A DNA stretch of 46,888 nt from Cesiribacter andamanensis AMV16 (GCF_000348925.1 NZ_AODQ01000021.1:1-46888), one strand, 5' to 3'. Counted from the stretch's first letter, positions 8,378 to 17,138 are shown. Notes: generated from the sequence alone by a model not told the origin. A program made the numbers and translations.

Positions 8378-10684
8378 TTAGCGCACTACGGCCACTTTTC
8401 CTACCAGCGCCTCGGTGCCCAGCGCATTGGCGCTAAAGACCAGGTACATCCCTGTGGCAACAGGCCGGCCGCGGCTGTCCAGCAGGTCCCAGCCCGCGCT
8501 GCCCCCCTGTGCCTGAAGCTCCCGCACCAGCAGGCCGGCTGTATCGGTAATCTTAACTACGGCATCCTGCACCAGACCGCTAATGCCCACCTGCCCCCTG
8601 AAACCGGGCCGCACCGGGTTTGGAAATATTTTGATGGAGGCCTCATGTGTTATGCCCCCCTGAGTGGCATCGCTGCGGTAGCTGACCAGCCCGCCCTGGG
8701 TGGCCACAAACACTTCGCCGCTTTGCTGGTGCACAGCCAGCGACAGGATGCTGTTGGAGGGGAGCGGGCTGTTGGCCGTGGTAAAGTGCTGATACAGGGT
8801 ATCGCCCAGGGCGCCAAACAGCCAGAGGCCATTGATAGTGCCCACCCATTTGCGGTTACCTCCATCAATTGCCAGGGCAGTTATCTGCGTGCCATCCAGC
8901 AGGGGGCGCTGCTGGTAAATGGGCAGCGCTGCGGTAACAGAATTGTTGCTAAGCACTGCCGCCGGATTGGGGAAAAAAGCAAGGCCATCGCTGGTGCCTG
9001 CCCAGACACTGCCCTCCCGATCTTCCCTGAGCACACCTACCCGGGCAGAAGATAACCCCCCGCTGCTACTGGCGGTGCCTAATAAGCGGCTGCCGGGCTG
9101 CTTATCCGGATTGAAGACCAGAATGCCCTCGGATCCGCTCAGGTTGGGGTTCAGGCGCAGCCAGACATCGCCGGTATAGGGAATGAGGAGCTGATGGGCG
9201 GTGGCCGCCTGGGTATTGCCCTGCAAAAAGGCCTGCCACACCCCCTCGGCAGGTCGGTAGCGGTGCAGCGGCCGGCTGTTGTTGTAGACACTCATCCAGA
9301 CCCCTCCCTCCCGGTCTATGCCCACGCTACTGAGCAATACCCGATTGGGGTAGTAGCCATCCGGCTGCAGGCTGGTGCCAGGGGTACCTGCACCAAAGAG
9401 GGTAAATGCATCCTGCCGGGAATTCCACTGCAAGAGCCCATCGGAATAGGAGGCCATAAACCAGGCCTGTTCCCCCTCCGACCAGGCAGCATCCACCAGG
9501 TCCCGGGCAGGGGGCATGGGCTGGCTGCCCGTCTGCGCCTGCGGATGGTAGTTGATCCAGCCCCTTTCTGCGCTGAATACACTAAAGCCCTGTGTATTCA
9601 AGGGTGCTCCCTGGGGCGTAAAGCCCCCCGGAAGGGCTACAAGCTGTCCATTGCCATAGCGCAGGTGGCGAATCTGATCGCTGAGCGGCCCATCCGGGCT
9701 CAGGCGGCTGGTAGCCCCCTGCTCCTGAGCCAGCAGGCCGCCTTCCCGGGTACCAATCCAGTAGCGGCCACCGCTTTCCTGCACGGCTGTAAGGGGCCCG
9801 ATGGTAGCCGGAAGAGCCAGCTGGCTGTACTCCCCTGTCTGTACACTGTAGCGGTAAACGGTTGTGGCAGTCGTCAGGATAAGCGCATCGCCCCCCTCAG
9901 CGGTCCGCAGGCTTAGCAGCGGGCCTGGCTCGGGTGCGAACTGTTGCACCCACTGGCTTCCCTCTTTTCTGAAGAGGCTCCCGGCGGTGTTGCCCAGCCA
10001 GAGCTGACCGCCAATCGCCTCTAAAAAATCGTTACCCCCTGCAGGCAGTCCCTGCTGGGTGCCGTAGCGTTGCCAGCTGCTGAAATCATTCAGGTTTACA
10101 CCCGGCCCCAGCCGGTTGGCAATAAGGCCTGCGCTGGTAGCGGCGTAGAGGGTATCCTGGTGCAGGGCCAGGTCGTATACGGTCACCCGCTGCCCCTGGG
10201 GGCCCAGGTTCAGGTAACTATCCTGCAGGCGCGCCTGCGCCAGGCGAATGATGCTAATGCCATAGTCGGTGGCCACCAGAGCAGAATCTCCCCTAAACAG
10301 CACAGCACGCAGCGTTTTGGAGCCGCTGAAGGGGGCTGAGCGGATGGTGGGAATAGGGGTGATCTTCCCGTTCTGCAGCAGATCAATGGCGCCGCTCCGG
10401 TATCCGACAAAAAGAATAGCGCTTTGTGGCTGCCAGCCCAGGGTGCTGATGCCGGCATCGCTAAGCCCCTGCTGGCGGCCCAACTCCCGTACTTCGCCAT
10501 CGGCCCGATCAAGGTAAAAAAAGCCCGATTCGCTGGCGGCATAGACCCTATCTGCCGTAAGCACCAGCTGTGGAATGCGGGTGTAGGAAAAATGGGTACG
10601 CCAGCTGCCCAGTGGAATATTGCCCTGCCCCCAGACGGTGGAAAGGCTAAAAAAACTCACTAGCAACAGGAGCAGCTGTTTCAT
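8378..10684 (-). CDS. porZ: Type IX secretion system protein PorZ
   Basis: A 768-aa exported beta-propeller protein. In Porphyromonas gingivalis PorZ belongs to the cell-surface attachment complex of the type IX secretion system (with PorU, PorV and PorQ) that delivers A-LPS to cargo. I chose the ATG at 10684 because it begins the signal peptide (MKQLLLLLVSFFSLSTVWG); the longer frame adds 36 unrelated residues. The mature N-terminus GSWRTHFSYTRIPQLVLTAD and repeated 'GLSDAGIS...', 'VWAGTSDGLAFFPN', 'KWVGTINGLWLFG' blades are two-component-regulator-type propeller repeats. The last 85 residues form a T9SS-type C-terminal domain (KIFPNPVRPGFRGQV ... GMYLVFSANALG). It is the only recognisable T9SS component in the window. 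Confidence 0.85.
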   Translation of the reverse strand: MKQLLLLLVSFFSLSTVWGQGNIPLGSWRTHFSYTRIPQLVLTADRVYAASESGFFYLDRADGEVRELGRQQGLSDAGISTLGWQPQSAILFVGYRSGAIDLLQNGKITPIPTIRSAPFSGSKTLRAVLFRGDSALVATDYGISIIRLAQARLQDSYLNLGPQGQRVTVYDLALHQDTLYAATSAGLIANRLGPGVNLNDFSSWQRYGTQQGLPAGGNDFLEAIGGQLWLGNTAGSLFRKEGSQWVQQFAPEPGPLLSLRTAEGGDALILTTATTVYRYSVQTGEYSQLALPATIGPLTAVQESGGRYWIGTREGGLLAQEQGATSRLSPDGPLSDQIRHLRYGNGQLVALPGGFTPQGAPLNTQGFSVFSAERGWINYHPQAQTGSQPMPPARDLVDAAWSEGEQAWFMASYSDGLLQWNSRQDAFTLFGAGTPGTSLQPDGYYPNRVLLSSVGIDREGGVWMSVYNNSRPLHRYRPAEGVWQAFLQGNTQAATAHQLLIPYTGDVWLRLNPNLSGSEGILVFNPDKQPGSRLLGTASSSGGLSSARVGVLREDREGSVWAGTSDGLAFFPNPAAVLSNNSVTAALPIYQQRPLLDGTQITALAIDGGNRKWVGTINGLWLFGALGDTLYQHFTTANSPLPSNSILSLAVHQQSGEVFVATQGGLVSYRSDATQGGITHEASIKIFPNPVRPGFRGQVGISGLVQDAVVKITDTAGLLVRELQAQGGSAGWDLLDSRGRPVATGMYLVFSANALGTEALVGKVAVVR

Positions 10685-10901
10685 GGGGTAGGGGTAGGCG
10701 AAAAACGTTCTGATATTGGTGTGAAGGCTGTATCTGTACAAGTAGTACCGGCATCTGCAGCCTGCACCCCTTCTGAAAACCGGCTTTTCCATTTAAAGAA
10801 CGATATTTTTACCACGCTCTGCAAACCCTCTTGCGCCAGCCCACTCAGGCAGAGTGCATAAGCATGCCCTTTGTACTAATGACAGCGGCAAGGGCTGGTG
10901 C
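10685..10901 (-). other. Intergenic spacer between tdk and porZ
   Basis: This 217-nt spacer separates the tdk stop from the porZ start. I see no gene, no strong hairpin with a T-tract and no clear -7 box. It presumably holds the porZ promoter. Confidence 0.4.
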
Positions 10902-11501
10902 TCAGATGATCTGCTCGGCCTTAGGCCCCTTCAGGAAACAACGCCGGCAGCGGGCCTCATAGGTATCTTTTTCGCCCAGCATTACCGTTTTCTGATCGGC
11001 TACCAGGCGGTAGGAATAGTGGGCAATATCGCCGCATTTGATGCAGATGGCATGCACCTTGGTCACATACTCGGCAACGGCCAGCAGCTGGGGCATGGGA
11101 CCGAAGGGTTTGCCGCTAAAGTCCATGTCCAGGCCCGCCACAATAACCCGCTTGCCGCTATTGGCCAGCTTGGTGCAGATATCCACCAGGTCCTCATCAA
11201 AAAACTGGGCCTCATCGATGCCCACAATATCACAATCGCCTGCCAGCAGAATAATATCTTCAGAAAACTGCACCGGTGTGGAGCGGATGGAGTTGCTGTT
11301 GTGCGAAACCACATCATAGGCATGGTAGCGGGTATCTACCGCCGGCTTAAAGATCTCTACCTTCTGGCGGGCAATAAGGGCACGGTTGAGCCGGCGCAGC
11401 AGTTCCTCGGTTTTGCCGCTAAACATGGAGCCGCAGATCACTTCGATCCAGCCCGCCCGGGTACCGCTGCTTTTGCCGGCTATTTTAGGTTCAATAAACA
11501 T
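10902..11501 (-). CDS. tdk: Thymidine kinase (type II)
   Basis: A 199-aa thymidine kinase that phosphorylates thymidine to dTMP with ATP in nucleoside salvage. It has the P-loop [15 protein letters not shown] (about residues 24-38), the catalytic/Walker B segment [19 protein letters not shown], the lasso segment [19 protein letters not shown] and a structural zinc site made of CIKCGD and CRRC. The length matches the family. It lies 23 nt after the ferredoxin gene in the same direction, so the two may share a transcript. The sequence ends a few residues after the zinc site. Confidence 0.95.
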   Translation of the reverse strand: MFIEPKIAGKSSGTRAGWIEVICGSMFSGKTEELLRRLNRALIARQKVEIFKPAVDTRYHAYDVVSHNSNSIRSTPVQFSEDIILLAGDCDIVGIDEAQFFDEDLVDICTKLANSGKRVIVAGLDMDFSGKPFGPMPQLLAVAEYVTKVHAICIKCGDIAHYSYRLVADQKTVMLGEKDTYEARCRRCFLKGPKAEQII

Positions 11502-11524
11502 ATACTCCTCTTATCGCTACTGCA

Positions 11525-11851
11525 CTAGTCGGTATACTGCATGTGGGGCAACTTATTTACATTGGGCACACGCACCAGCACATCACCTCCGCTGGCGGTG
11601 CACTGGCAGGCCAGCCGATACCCATCGGGCAGACGGCCCAGCTGCTGCATGCGCAGCTCATTATCCGATAGGGAACTCAGGTGCTCCTCGCCCTCCAGCA
11701 CCTGCATTTTACAGGTGGTGCAGCGCCCCTTTTGTCCGCAGGCCTGCATCCAGTCAATCCCCTCCTGGCCAAAAGCTTGCAGGATGCTTTGTACGGAAGG
11801 GGGGAGTACAACCGTTTTATTGGCAAGATTTTGTATTGTGACGGAAGGCAT
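11525..11851 (-). CDS. 2Fe-2S ferredoxin
   Basis: A 108-aa plant/adrenodoxin-type ferredoxin. The cluster ligands are visible as CGQKGRCTTC (C-x5-C-x2-C) and a fourth Cys in YRLACQCTASGG. A regular beta-grasp opening (MPSVTIQNLANKTVVLPP) comes first. It acts as a one-electron carrier in the cytosol; the partner reductase or acceptor is not in the window. It is upstream of tdk in the same direction. The 189-nt gap before it is divergent with the plus-strand gene at 12041. Confidence 0.9.
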   Translation of the reverse strand: MPSVTIQNLANKTVVLPPSVQSILQAFGQEGIDWMQACGQKGRCTTCKMQVLEGEEHLSSLSDNELRMQQLGRLPDGYRLACQCTASGGDVLVRVPNVNKLPHMQYTD

Positions 11852-12040
11852 TGTAATTTGAGCTTACAAAAGAAACTCCCTTAGGCAAAAGAGCAAAATA
11901 AAGCGGGATAAATTTGCAAAGCAGAACCCCCGATTGCTGAATTTGCGTATGCCTACAGGCCACACCCAAAGGACTGCTTTGCATACTGGCATGGGGCTTG
12001 CTCTTTTGAACAAAAACGATTTTTTAGAGAATTAAACAGG

Positions 12041-13398
12041 ATGGCGCGCAAACTGAACAGAAAGGCCGCTGAAGCCTATAGCAGGAACTTCAGCGCTACG
12101 GTAATGGATGAGTTTTATGCCAATCGCCAGGCGGCGAGCGGTCAGGATATCCTGGAGATCACCCCCCTGCAGCAGATCAACCTGCTGCTGATTCAGCGGC
12201 TGTATGTGCGCTGGCAGGAAGATACCCTGCGCCTGCGCAGCCCCTACTTCAACTATGAGCATCCGCAGGTAAAGGAGGCACTGCAGCACTTTATGAATAC
12301 GCTCTCCCGCCACATTCTGGTGGAGCGTGCAGCCCTGCAGCCCCTGCTGGAAGAAGCCGTGCTGGACAGTCTGCGCCTGCTGCTGCAACCCATGGCCTAC
12401 TTTGATGAGCTGCTGCGCCGCTACCCCCAGCGCGAAAATCTGCTGGCCTCCCTGCGGTACCTGCGCTGGCAGGAGTCGATCACGGGCATGTTACAGGAAC
12501 AGCTGGAGCAGGGCGAAATCACCGATCCGGATTTTCTGCTTACTCTGCTGGATGCCAGCATAAAATCGGGCAAGGTAACGCTGGATGCCATAGATGAACA
12601 GATCATGGCCTATGAGCAGGTGCTGCCCCTGCCCCTGGAGCTGGTAGATGAGCCCGCCAAAGACATCCCTGCGCCCCTGAAAGAAGAGGAGGAGGGCGAT
12701 TTCTTTAGCGCGATTACCCGTTCTGCGCCCAGGCCCAGCCGGCCTGCACCCCGGGTGGAGCCCCCAACGGAGCCCCAGCCGGAGCCCAAAGCAGAACCTC
12801 AGCCACAGGCCCAAGCGCCCCGTCCGGCTCCCGAACCCAAAAAGGAAGCAGCGCCCATCCCGGCATCGGCGCGGGTTACCACCGTGGTTTCGCCCATTGC
12901 AGATCCCGATCCTACGCCCCGCCCCCAGCCCAGGCCCGCTACTCCCCCCCTGCTGAGGCCCCATCTGGAGAGGTCCGGCCTGGAGAGGTCCGGCCTGGAG
13001 AGGTCCGGTCTGCCAGCCCCTCAGTACACCCTTCATCCAAAAAACAGGAAGAAGAAAGCCGCACCCTTAATACCCGCTTTGACAGGGGAGAAAAAAAGCC
13101 GCTCCACGAAAAATTTGAGCAGAAAGAAAGCCGTGCCCCCCTGGTACAAAAGCCCCGCAGCGCCAGCATTCGCAACTACATCACCCTTAATCAGCGCTTT
13201 ATGTTTGTAAAAGAGCTGTTTGGTGGCGATGGCGGGGCGTTTAATGCGGCCCTGGATGCGCTGGATGCCTGCCCCAATCGCCCTGCCGCCAGCCAGTGGG
13301 TACAGGATCATCTGGCCCAAAAAGTGCAGTGGCAAAACAATCCGGAAGTAGTTGAGGAGTTTGAAGGGGTGCTGGAGCACCGCTTTGGGAGCCTCTAA
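12041..13398 (+). CDS. Unrecognised Pro-rich protein, frameshifted in a C7 run
   Basis: I do not recognise this family. Residues 1-205 are helical and Leu-rich (LQQINLLLIQRLYVRWQEDT, LRLLLQPMAYFDELLRRYP), followed by a Pro/Glu/Ala-rich linker. The frame from 12041 runs to a stop at 13208-13210, but from about 12949 the next frame gives a sensible continuation: GEVRP repeats, KKQEEESRTLNTRF, SIRNYITLNQRFMFVKELFG, ending HRFGSL. The switch coincides with seven Cs at 12944-12950; one extra C would restore a 452-aa protein. The C-terminal part (about 65 residues) is compact and acidic, which suggests a real domain. There is no signal peptide or membrane segment, so it is probably cytosolic. Confidence 0.7.
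12966..13010 (+). repeat. Three tandem 15-bp repeats inside the Pro-rich linker
   Basis: The unit TGGAGAGGTCCGGCC occurs three times without spacing (12966-12980, 12981-12995, 12996-13010, the last with one T for C). In the corrected frame it encodes GEVRP, GEVRP, GEVRS. The repeat keeps frame because 15 is a multiple of three, so its copy number could vary without breaking the protein. Confidence 0.85.
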
Positions 13399-13514
13399 AA
13401 AAAATACTTCGGGAAAGGAACCCAGCCGGAACGCACTGGCCCGATTTTGGATTATGATAGGAATATCCGCTGCCCTGTACCGGCAGCCCATTAACGTAAA
13501 CAGCACCTACCCTC

Positions 13515-14645
13515 ATGATCAAACGCATTGTAGGCATTGCCGCCCTTGGCCTGCTTAGTCTTCAGGCCTGCATGGCCCAAAGCACCCCTTCGCCCCGCAC
13601 GGCCACCCTTCACCCCTATGAGCTGGACGATTTCTTTAAGCAGGAAAAATTGCTCGATGAGCAGGTGGAGCTGATTTATAAAAGCATGACACCCGAACAG
13701 CGGGTAGGCCAGATGATTGTACCGGCTGCCGGCCGGCTGGGCAAGCCCGATGCCGAGCTGGACGAGCTGGTTCGCAGGGGATGGATTGGGGGAGTGCTGC
13801 TGCTGAATGGCACCACCAGCAGCTTTAAGAAGTATGTGCACCGCTTCGACAGCATTAGCCAGGCCAATAGCCACCTGCCGCTGGTGTACAGTGCCGATGC
13901 CGAGCCAAGCCTCATTAACCGCAAGATCAGCGATAGCCAGAAGGTGCCCAAAACCTCCGAGCTAAAGGATACTTCCGAAGTAATTGCTGTAGCCCATACC
14001 ATTGCTCATCAGCTGAAGGATATCGGCATTCTGTACAATTATGCTCCTGTTACCGACCTCAGCCTGCAGAATGCTGCCATTGGCAACCGCAGCTTTGGTT
14101 CCGATCCGGCCCAAGTGGAGCGCATGAACAAGGCCTTTATCCTGGCCACCCAGGCCGATGGGGTAGCGGCCACCGCCAAGCACTTTCCCGGGCATGGCCT
14201 GGTGCAGGGCGACTCGCACAAAAAGCTGGTCTACATTGATGGTGACATGAAAGAAGTAGGGGTATACAAGGGCCTGATCGATGCCGGTGTACTGAGCATC
14301 ATGGTGGGCCATATTGCCGTACAGAACAACCCCCGCTACAATACCGGAGGCGAGCCCGCCACCCTGAGCCGCACCATTGTAACCGACCTGCTCAAAAATG
14401 AGATGGGCTATAAGGGCATCATCACCACCGATGCCATGAACATGGGTGCCGTAGCCGCCATTCCCAACGCTTCGCTAAAAGCTGCCAAAGCCGGCATCGA
14501 CATGATCCTGATGCCGCTAAAGGAAAAAGAAACGCTCTTTGCCATCCTGGCCGAAATGGACAAAGACCCTGCCTTTAAAAAGCAGGTAGAAGAATCGGTA
14601 AAAAAGATCATCCGCTTCAAGCTCTGCCTGGGGGTGATCCGGTAA
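13515..14645 (+). CDS. Glycoside hydrolase family 3 (NagZ-like beta-N-acetylhexosaminidase)
   Basis: A 376-aa exported GH3 enzyme with the N-terminal TIM-barrel only. After a hydrophobic signal (MIKRIVGIAALGLLSLQAC, possibly a lipoprotein signal with Cys19), the barrel begins with LIYKSMTPEQRVGQMIVPA. The substrate-binding motif KHFPGHG is followed by GDSHKKLV, giving the Asp-x-His arrangement typical of NagZ enzymes that cut N-acetylglucosamine from peptidoglycan fragments. GIITTDAMNMGAV carries the nucleophile Asp. An export signal suggests periplasmic action, unlike the cytosolic NagZ of E. coli. Substrate is inferred from the motif. It is followed by a strong terminator. Confidence 0.85.
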   Translation: MIKRIVGIAALGLLSLQACMAQSTPSPRTATLHPYELDDFFKQEKLLDEQVELIYKSMTPEQRVGQMIVPAAGRLGKPDAELDELVRRGWIGGVLLLNGTTSSFKKYVHRFDSISQANSHLPLVYSADAEPSLINRKISDSQKVPKTSELKDTSEVIAVAHTIAHQLKDIGILYNYAPVTDLSLQNAAIGNRSFGSDPAQVERMNKAFILATQADGVAATAKHFPGHGLVQGDSHKKLVYIDGDMKEVGVYKGLIDAGVLSIMVGHIAVQNNPRYNTGGEPATLSRTIVTDLLKNEMGYKGIITTDAMNMGAVAAIPNASLKAAKAGIDMILMPLKEKETLFAILAEMDKDPAFKKQVEESVKKIIRFKLCLGVIR

Positions 14646-14670
14646 GTTGTAAGCGGTATAGAATACAAAA

Positions 14671-14706
14671 AGCAAAGGGTAGTAAGTGCTATCCTTCGCT
14701 TTTTTT
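14671..14706 (+). terminator. Rho-independent terminator after the GH3 gene
   Basis: The 12-bp imperfect stem AGCAAAGGGTAG/CTATCCTTCGCT is followed by seven Ts. It lies 25 nt after the GH3 stop and directly before the convergent gene's stop. Confidence 0.75.
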
Positions 14707-14721
14707 AATGTTCCGACCTCC

Positions 14722-15801
14722 CTACACATCCACCCGCTTGGTATCCTCCACCTCCAGGATCAGATCGGCTCCGTAGGCCATAGCAGGGGTTTGGTAGCCA
14801 GTTTTCAATTCTCCCTTCAGTATTTTTTGAGCAATGAGGGCAGCGGTTTTGGCAGTAAGGGTGTAGCCATTCAGAGTCTCCAGGCGGCTTACCACCATGT
14901 TGCCGCTATCGGTCCAGGCCCTGCCCCAGAGATAACTGCGGCCACTTTCCCGCGCCTTATCCGAGGGGCCGGCCGGGCGTTTATCGATCTGCTTTTTGAG
15001 AAAACTTTTAACGACCCCCTGCCTGAGCAGCCAGCCTGCATACCGGCTCAGGCGCATCTGGCGAATCAGCTTGTCAGGGGCCGCCATATACACCTCTATG
15101 TTGGGAATGCCGGTACTGCGGTAAGCCGTGGCGATATCGCCCCAGGGTATGCAGACAGCCTTGGAGCGGAAGGGGCCAAAATCAATATCCAACAGCCGGC
15201 TGCCATTGGGAATATCCACCAGCTTGCCCCCCTGCCGAATGGGGCTACCACCCCCCAGGCCCTCGATCATGGTTTTGGCCGTACCCCGGGAGGGTCCACC
15301 CTTTAGGCCGGCAAAGGCCAGCTGCAGGTATTCTGCCTCGGGCAGGCGCTGTTTCAGGTGCAGGGCAAGGCAATCGGAGGGCACCACATCAAAACCTACC
15401 CCCGGCATGAGCTGTATGCCTACTGACCTGGCCCGTACATCGTAGCCGGCCAGCTGCTCAAATACCTGGTACTCGCCGGTAATATCGGTATAGTGGGTTT
15501 TGGCCGCCAGACAGGCTTCGGCCATGGCCGCAGCTGTATGTGCAAAGGGCCCGGCACAATGGATCACCACAGCCCCCCTTTGCAGGAGCTGCTTTAGCCC
15601 GGCAGCATCCCCTATCTCAACCGCCTGGTAGGGATAGTCGGACCGAATACTTTGCTCCTTTAGAGCACTTTCTTTACGCCCTGACAGGAGCACCCTGGCA
15701 CCAGCGGCTTTAAGCTCGTCTACAATCAGGGCGCCAGTGTAGCCATAGGAGCCATAGACAATAATGGTCTGGTCTTTTTGGGGTGGGGTAGGCATGGGCA
15801 A
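14722..15801 (-). CDS. Saccharopine dehydrogenase-like NAD(P)-binding protein
   Basis: A 359-aa protein with an N-terminal Rossmann fold (TIIVYGSYGYTGALIVDEL, residues about 11-29) and the family pattern VVIHCAGPFAHTAAAMAEAC ... HYTDITGEYQVFE, then GVGFDVVPSDCLALHL. These are signatures of the Sacchrp_dh_NADP group, which includes trans-acting enoyl reductases as well as proteins of unknown reaction; true lysine-pathway saccharopine dehydrogenases look different. The actual substrate is unknown. It is convergent with the GH3 gene and separated from the next gene by 215 nt that contain the latter's terminator. Confidence 0.8.
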   Translation of the reverse strand: MPMPTPPQKDQTIIVYGSYGYTGALIVDELKAAGARVLLSGRKESALKEQSIRSDYPYQAVEIGDAAGLKQLLQRGAVVIHCAGPFAHTAAAMAEACLAAKTHYTDITGEYQVFEQLAGYDVRARSVGIQLMPGVGFDVVPSDCLALHLKQRLPEAEYLQLAFAGLKGGPSRGTAKTMIEGLGGGSPIRQGGKLVDIPNGSRLLDIDFGPFRSKAVCIPWGDIATAYRSTGIPNIEVYMAAPDKLIRQMRLSRYAGWLLRQGVVKSFLKKQIDKRPAGPSDKARESGRSYLWGRAWTDSGNMVVSRLETLNGYTLTAKTAALIAQKILKGELKTGYQTPAMAYGADLILEVEDTKRVDV

Positions 15802-15949
15802 AATGAAATTGATTGATATACGTGCCTAAAGATAACCTCCCCCCGGCCCTTCTGTTAACTACTGTAGAAAAAAAGCAGCAAAGAGGGGGAGCAGCAACAG
15901 TTCGGACACCCGCTTTGGCCTTGCTCCAATGATTGGCCTGAAGACCTGT

Positions 15950-15983
15950 AAAAACAAAAAGCCACCCCTTACAGGTGGCTTTT
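15950..15983 (-). terminator. Rho-independent terminator of the 16017 gene
   Basis: The 10-bp stem AAAAGCCACC/GGTGGCTTTT (15957-15966 with 15974-15983) is followed on the minus strand by TTTTGTTTTTAC. It sits 34 nt beyond the stop of the minus-strand gene that ends at 16017. Confidence 0.8.
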
Positions 15984-16016
15984 GTGTTTATTTGCAGGTT
16001 ATCCATTACCAGATCC

Positions 16017-16925
16017 TCAGGCAGCCTGGGCATCGTCGTTGCGCTCATCAATTACCTTTTTCACTTTTTCGATCGCTTTTTGAATGCGTTCGCTATCCAG
16101 CGTATTGATGTTCTCGATCATCCTGGCCTTTTCATCATTGGTGATGTGCTTGTTGTTTAGCAACAGCAGCAGCTCAGTTTTTTGCTTTACAGAGGCCAGC
16201 GGAGCGGTTGCCTTAGGCGCTGCAGCCTCGCTGGTAGCGGCTGTAGATACAGCTTCTTCCGCAGCGGCGTTGGCAGCTTCCTTCACCTTCTTAGGGGCTG
16301 CTGCTTTGATACGCGCAGGCGAGGCTGGCCCGCCTGCCGGCGAGGCAGGCTCGCTAACCATTGAGGCAGCTGCACCTGCCGACCTGGCAGGAGAGGCTGG
16401 CTCACGGTCATACGCACGGCTTTGTGTCTTAGTGGAGCTGCTATCATCCCGTACCAAAAAATCCATTTCTTCGGCAGGGGTAGGCTCATAACCAGCCGCC
16501 CGGATAATCCAGGCCAGTATATTGCGATAGGCTTTCCCAATAGCCCGGGTTTGCGCCATGGAGGCAATGGCAAACTCCTGGTAGTAGCGCTTGCCGGATT
16601 CTTTATTGCTGCAGATGGCAAAACCAGAGCCTACGATGGTGTCCGTTTTCAGATTCATCAGCTTTACATGCGCCTGGTATTTCATCTCGTCGTCACCAGT
16701 TTCAATACGTTTCACTTCTTCGATGACAGGAAGAATCCCCAGACGGGCACCGGCATACTGCCAGCCCTCTACGTTCACATAGTCTTTGCCCTGGATCTGC
16801 ATGGCCAGTCGATTTTCACGAATGAATTTCGCCAGGTCCTGCGCCAGGTGTAGTGTTTCGCTAGAGTTGGATATATCGTAGCTTTCCACTATTTTCTTCT
16901 CGGTTTTTACCACTCCCTGTGACAT
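16017..16925 (-). CDS. Phage-type conserved protein, possible ssDNA-annealing/recombination factor
   Basis: A 302-aa protein with three parts. Residues 1-150 carry the block VEGWQYAGARLGILPVIEEV and, later, FAIASMAQTRAIGKAYRNIL with AGYEPTPAEEM. I know this combination from proteins of unknown or recombination-related function in many phages, where they often sit near recombination genes. Residues about 160-250 are a low-complexity Ala/Pro linker with three PASPA repeats. The last 60 residues are helical (KQKTELLLLLNNKHITNDEK). I prefer the ATG at 16925 to the in-frame GTG at 16955; a near-consensus -7 box (TGTATTTG on the minus strand, 16947-16954) lies 21 nt before it. It is divergent from an SF1 helicase. 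The recombination role is inference. Confidence 0.6.
   Translation of the reverse strand: MSQGVVKTEKKIVESYDISNSSETLHLAQDLAKFIRENRLAMQIQGKDYVNVEGWQYAGARLGILPVIEEVKRIETGDDEMKYQAHVKLMNLKTDTIVGSGFAICSNKESGKRYYQEFAIASMAQTRAIGKAYRNILAWIIRAAGYEPTPAEEMDFLVRDDSSSTKTQSRAYDREPASPARSAGAAASMVSEPASPAGGPASPARIKAAAPKKVKEAANAAAEEAVSTAATSEAAAPKATAPLASVKQKTELLLLLNNKHITNDEKARMIENINTLDSERIQKAIEKVKKVIDERNDDAQAA
16330..16349. repeat. GC-rich near-palindrome, copy 1 (inside the 16017 gene)
   Basis: CCGCCTGCCGGCGAGGCAGG contains the stem GCCTGCC/GGCAGGC (counting the next base) around GGCGA. The identical 20 bases occur at 31645-31664 in an unrelated gene. Here it lies among three imperfect direct copies (16315-16329, 16336-16352, 16386-16403) that encode the PASPA repeats. 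Confidence 0.8.
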
Positions 16926-16986
16926 ATCTTTTCCGTTTATTAGCTTCAAATACACAACACAGCTCCCGCTGGATTAGTGCATTAAA

Positions 16987-17006
16987 TTACTAAAAAAATT
17001 TAGTAA
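16987..17006. promoter_or_regulatory. Inverted repeat, candidate operator (divergent region, left)
   Basis: TTACTAAAAAAATTTAGTAA is a perfect 8-bp inverted repeat with a 4-nt spacer. It lies in the AT-rich gap between the divergent genes starting at 16925 (minus) and 17139 (plus), 33-52 nt upstream of the minus-strand -7-like box. Confidence 0.5.
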
Positions 17007-17034
17007 ATAAATAGCTTTTATCTCTGTATATCAG

Positions 17035-17050
17035 CTATTTTATAAAATAG
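17035..17050. promoter_or_regulatory. Perfect 16-bp palindrome (divergent region, right)
   Basis: CTATTTTATAAAATAG is a perfect palindrome 29 nt to the right of the first inverted repeat and 88 nt before the helicase start. It may be a binding site, although AT-rich palindromes also arise by chance. Confidence 0.4.
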
Positions 17051-17138
17051 TGGAACGCTTAGCCTACTTGTTAATATTTTTAGCATTTTTGCATGCCTCC
17101 TAAACCTTTTGTAGCCCCGGCAGGGTTAAGAAAATGCC

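Noticed and set aside
11909..11916. TAAATTTG as promoter of the 12041 gene
   Set aside because: It matches the -7 consensus but lies 125 nt before the start, has no -33 partner and sits in an AT-rich stretch where chance matches are likely.
13208..13210. Natural C-terminus of the 12041 protein at this stop
   Set aside because: The last about 85 residues in this frame are basic low-complexity sequence, while the alternative frame gives well-formed protein to 13398.
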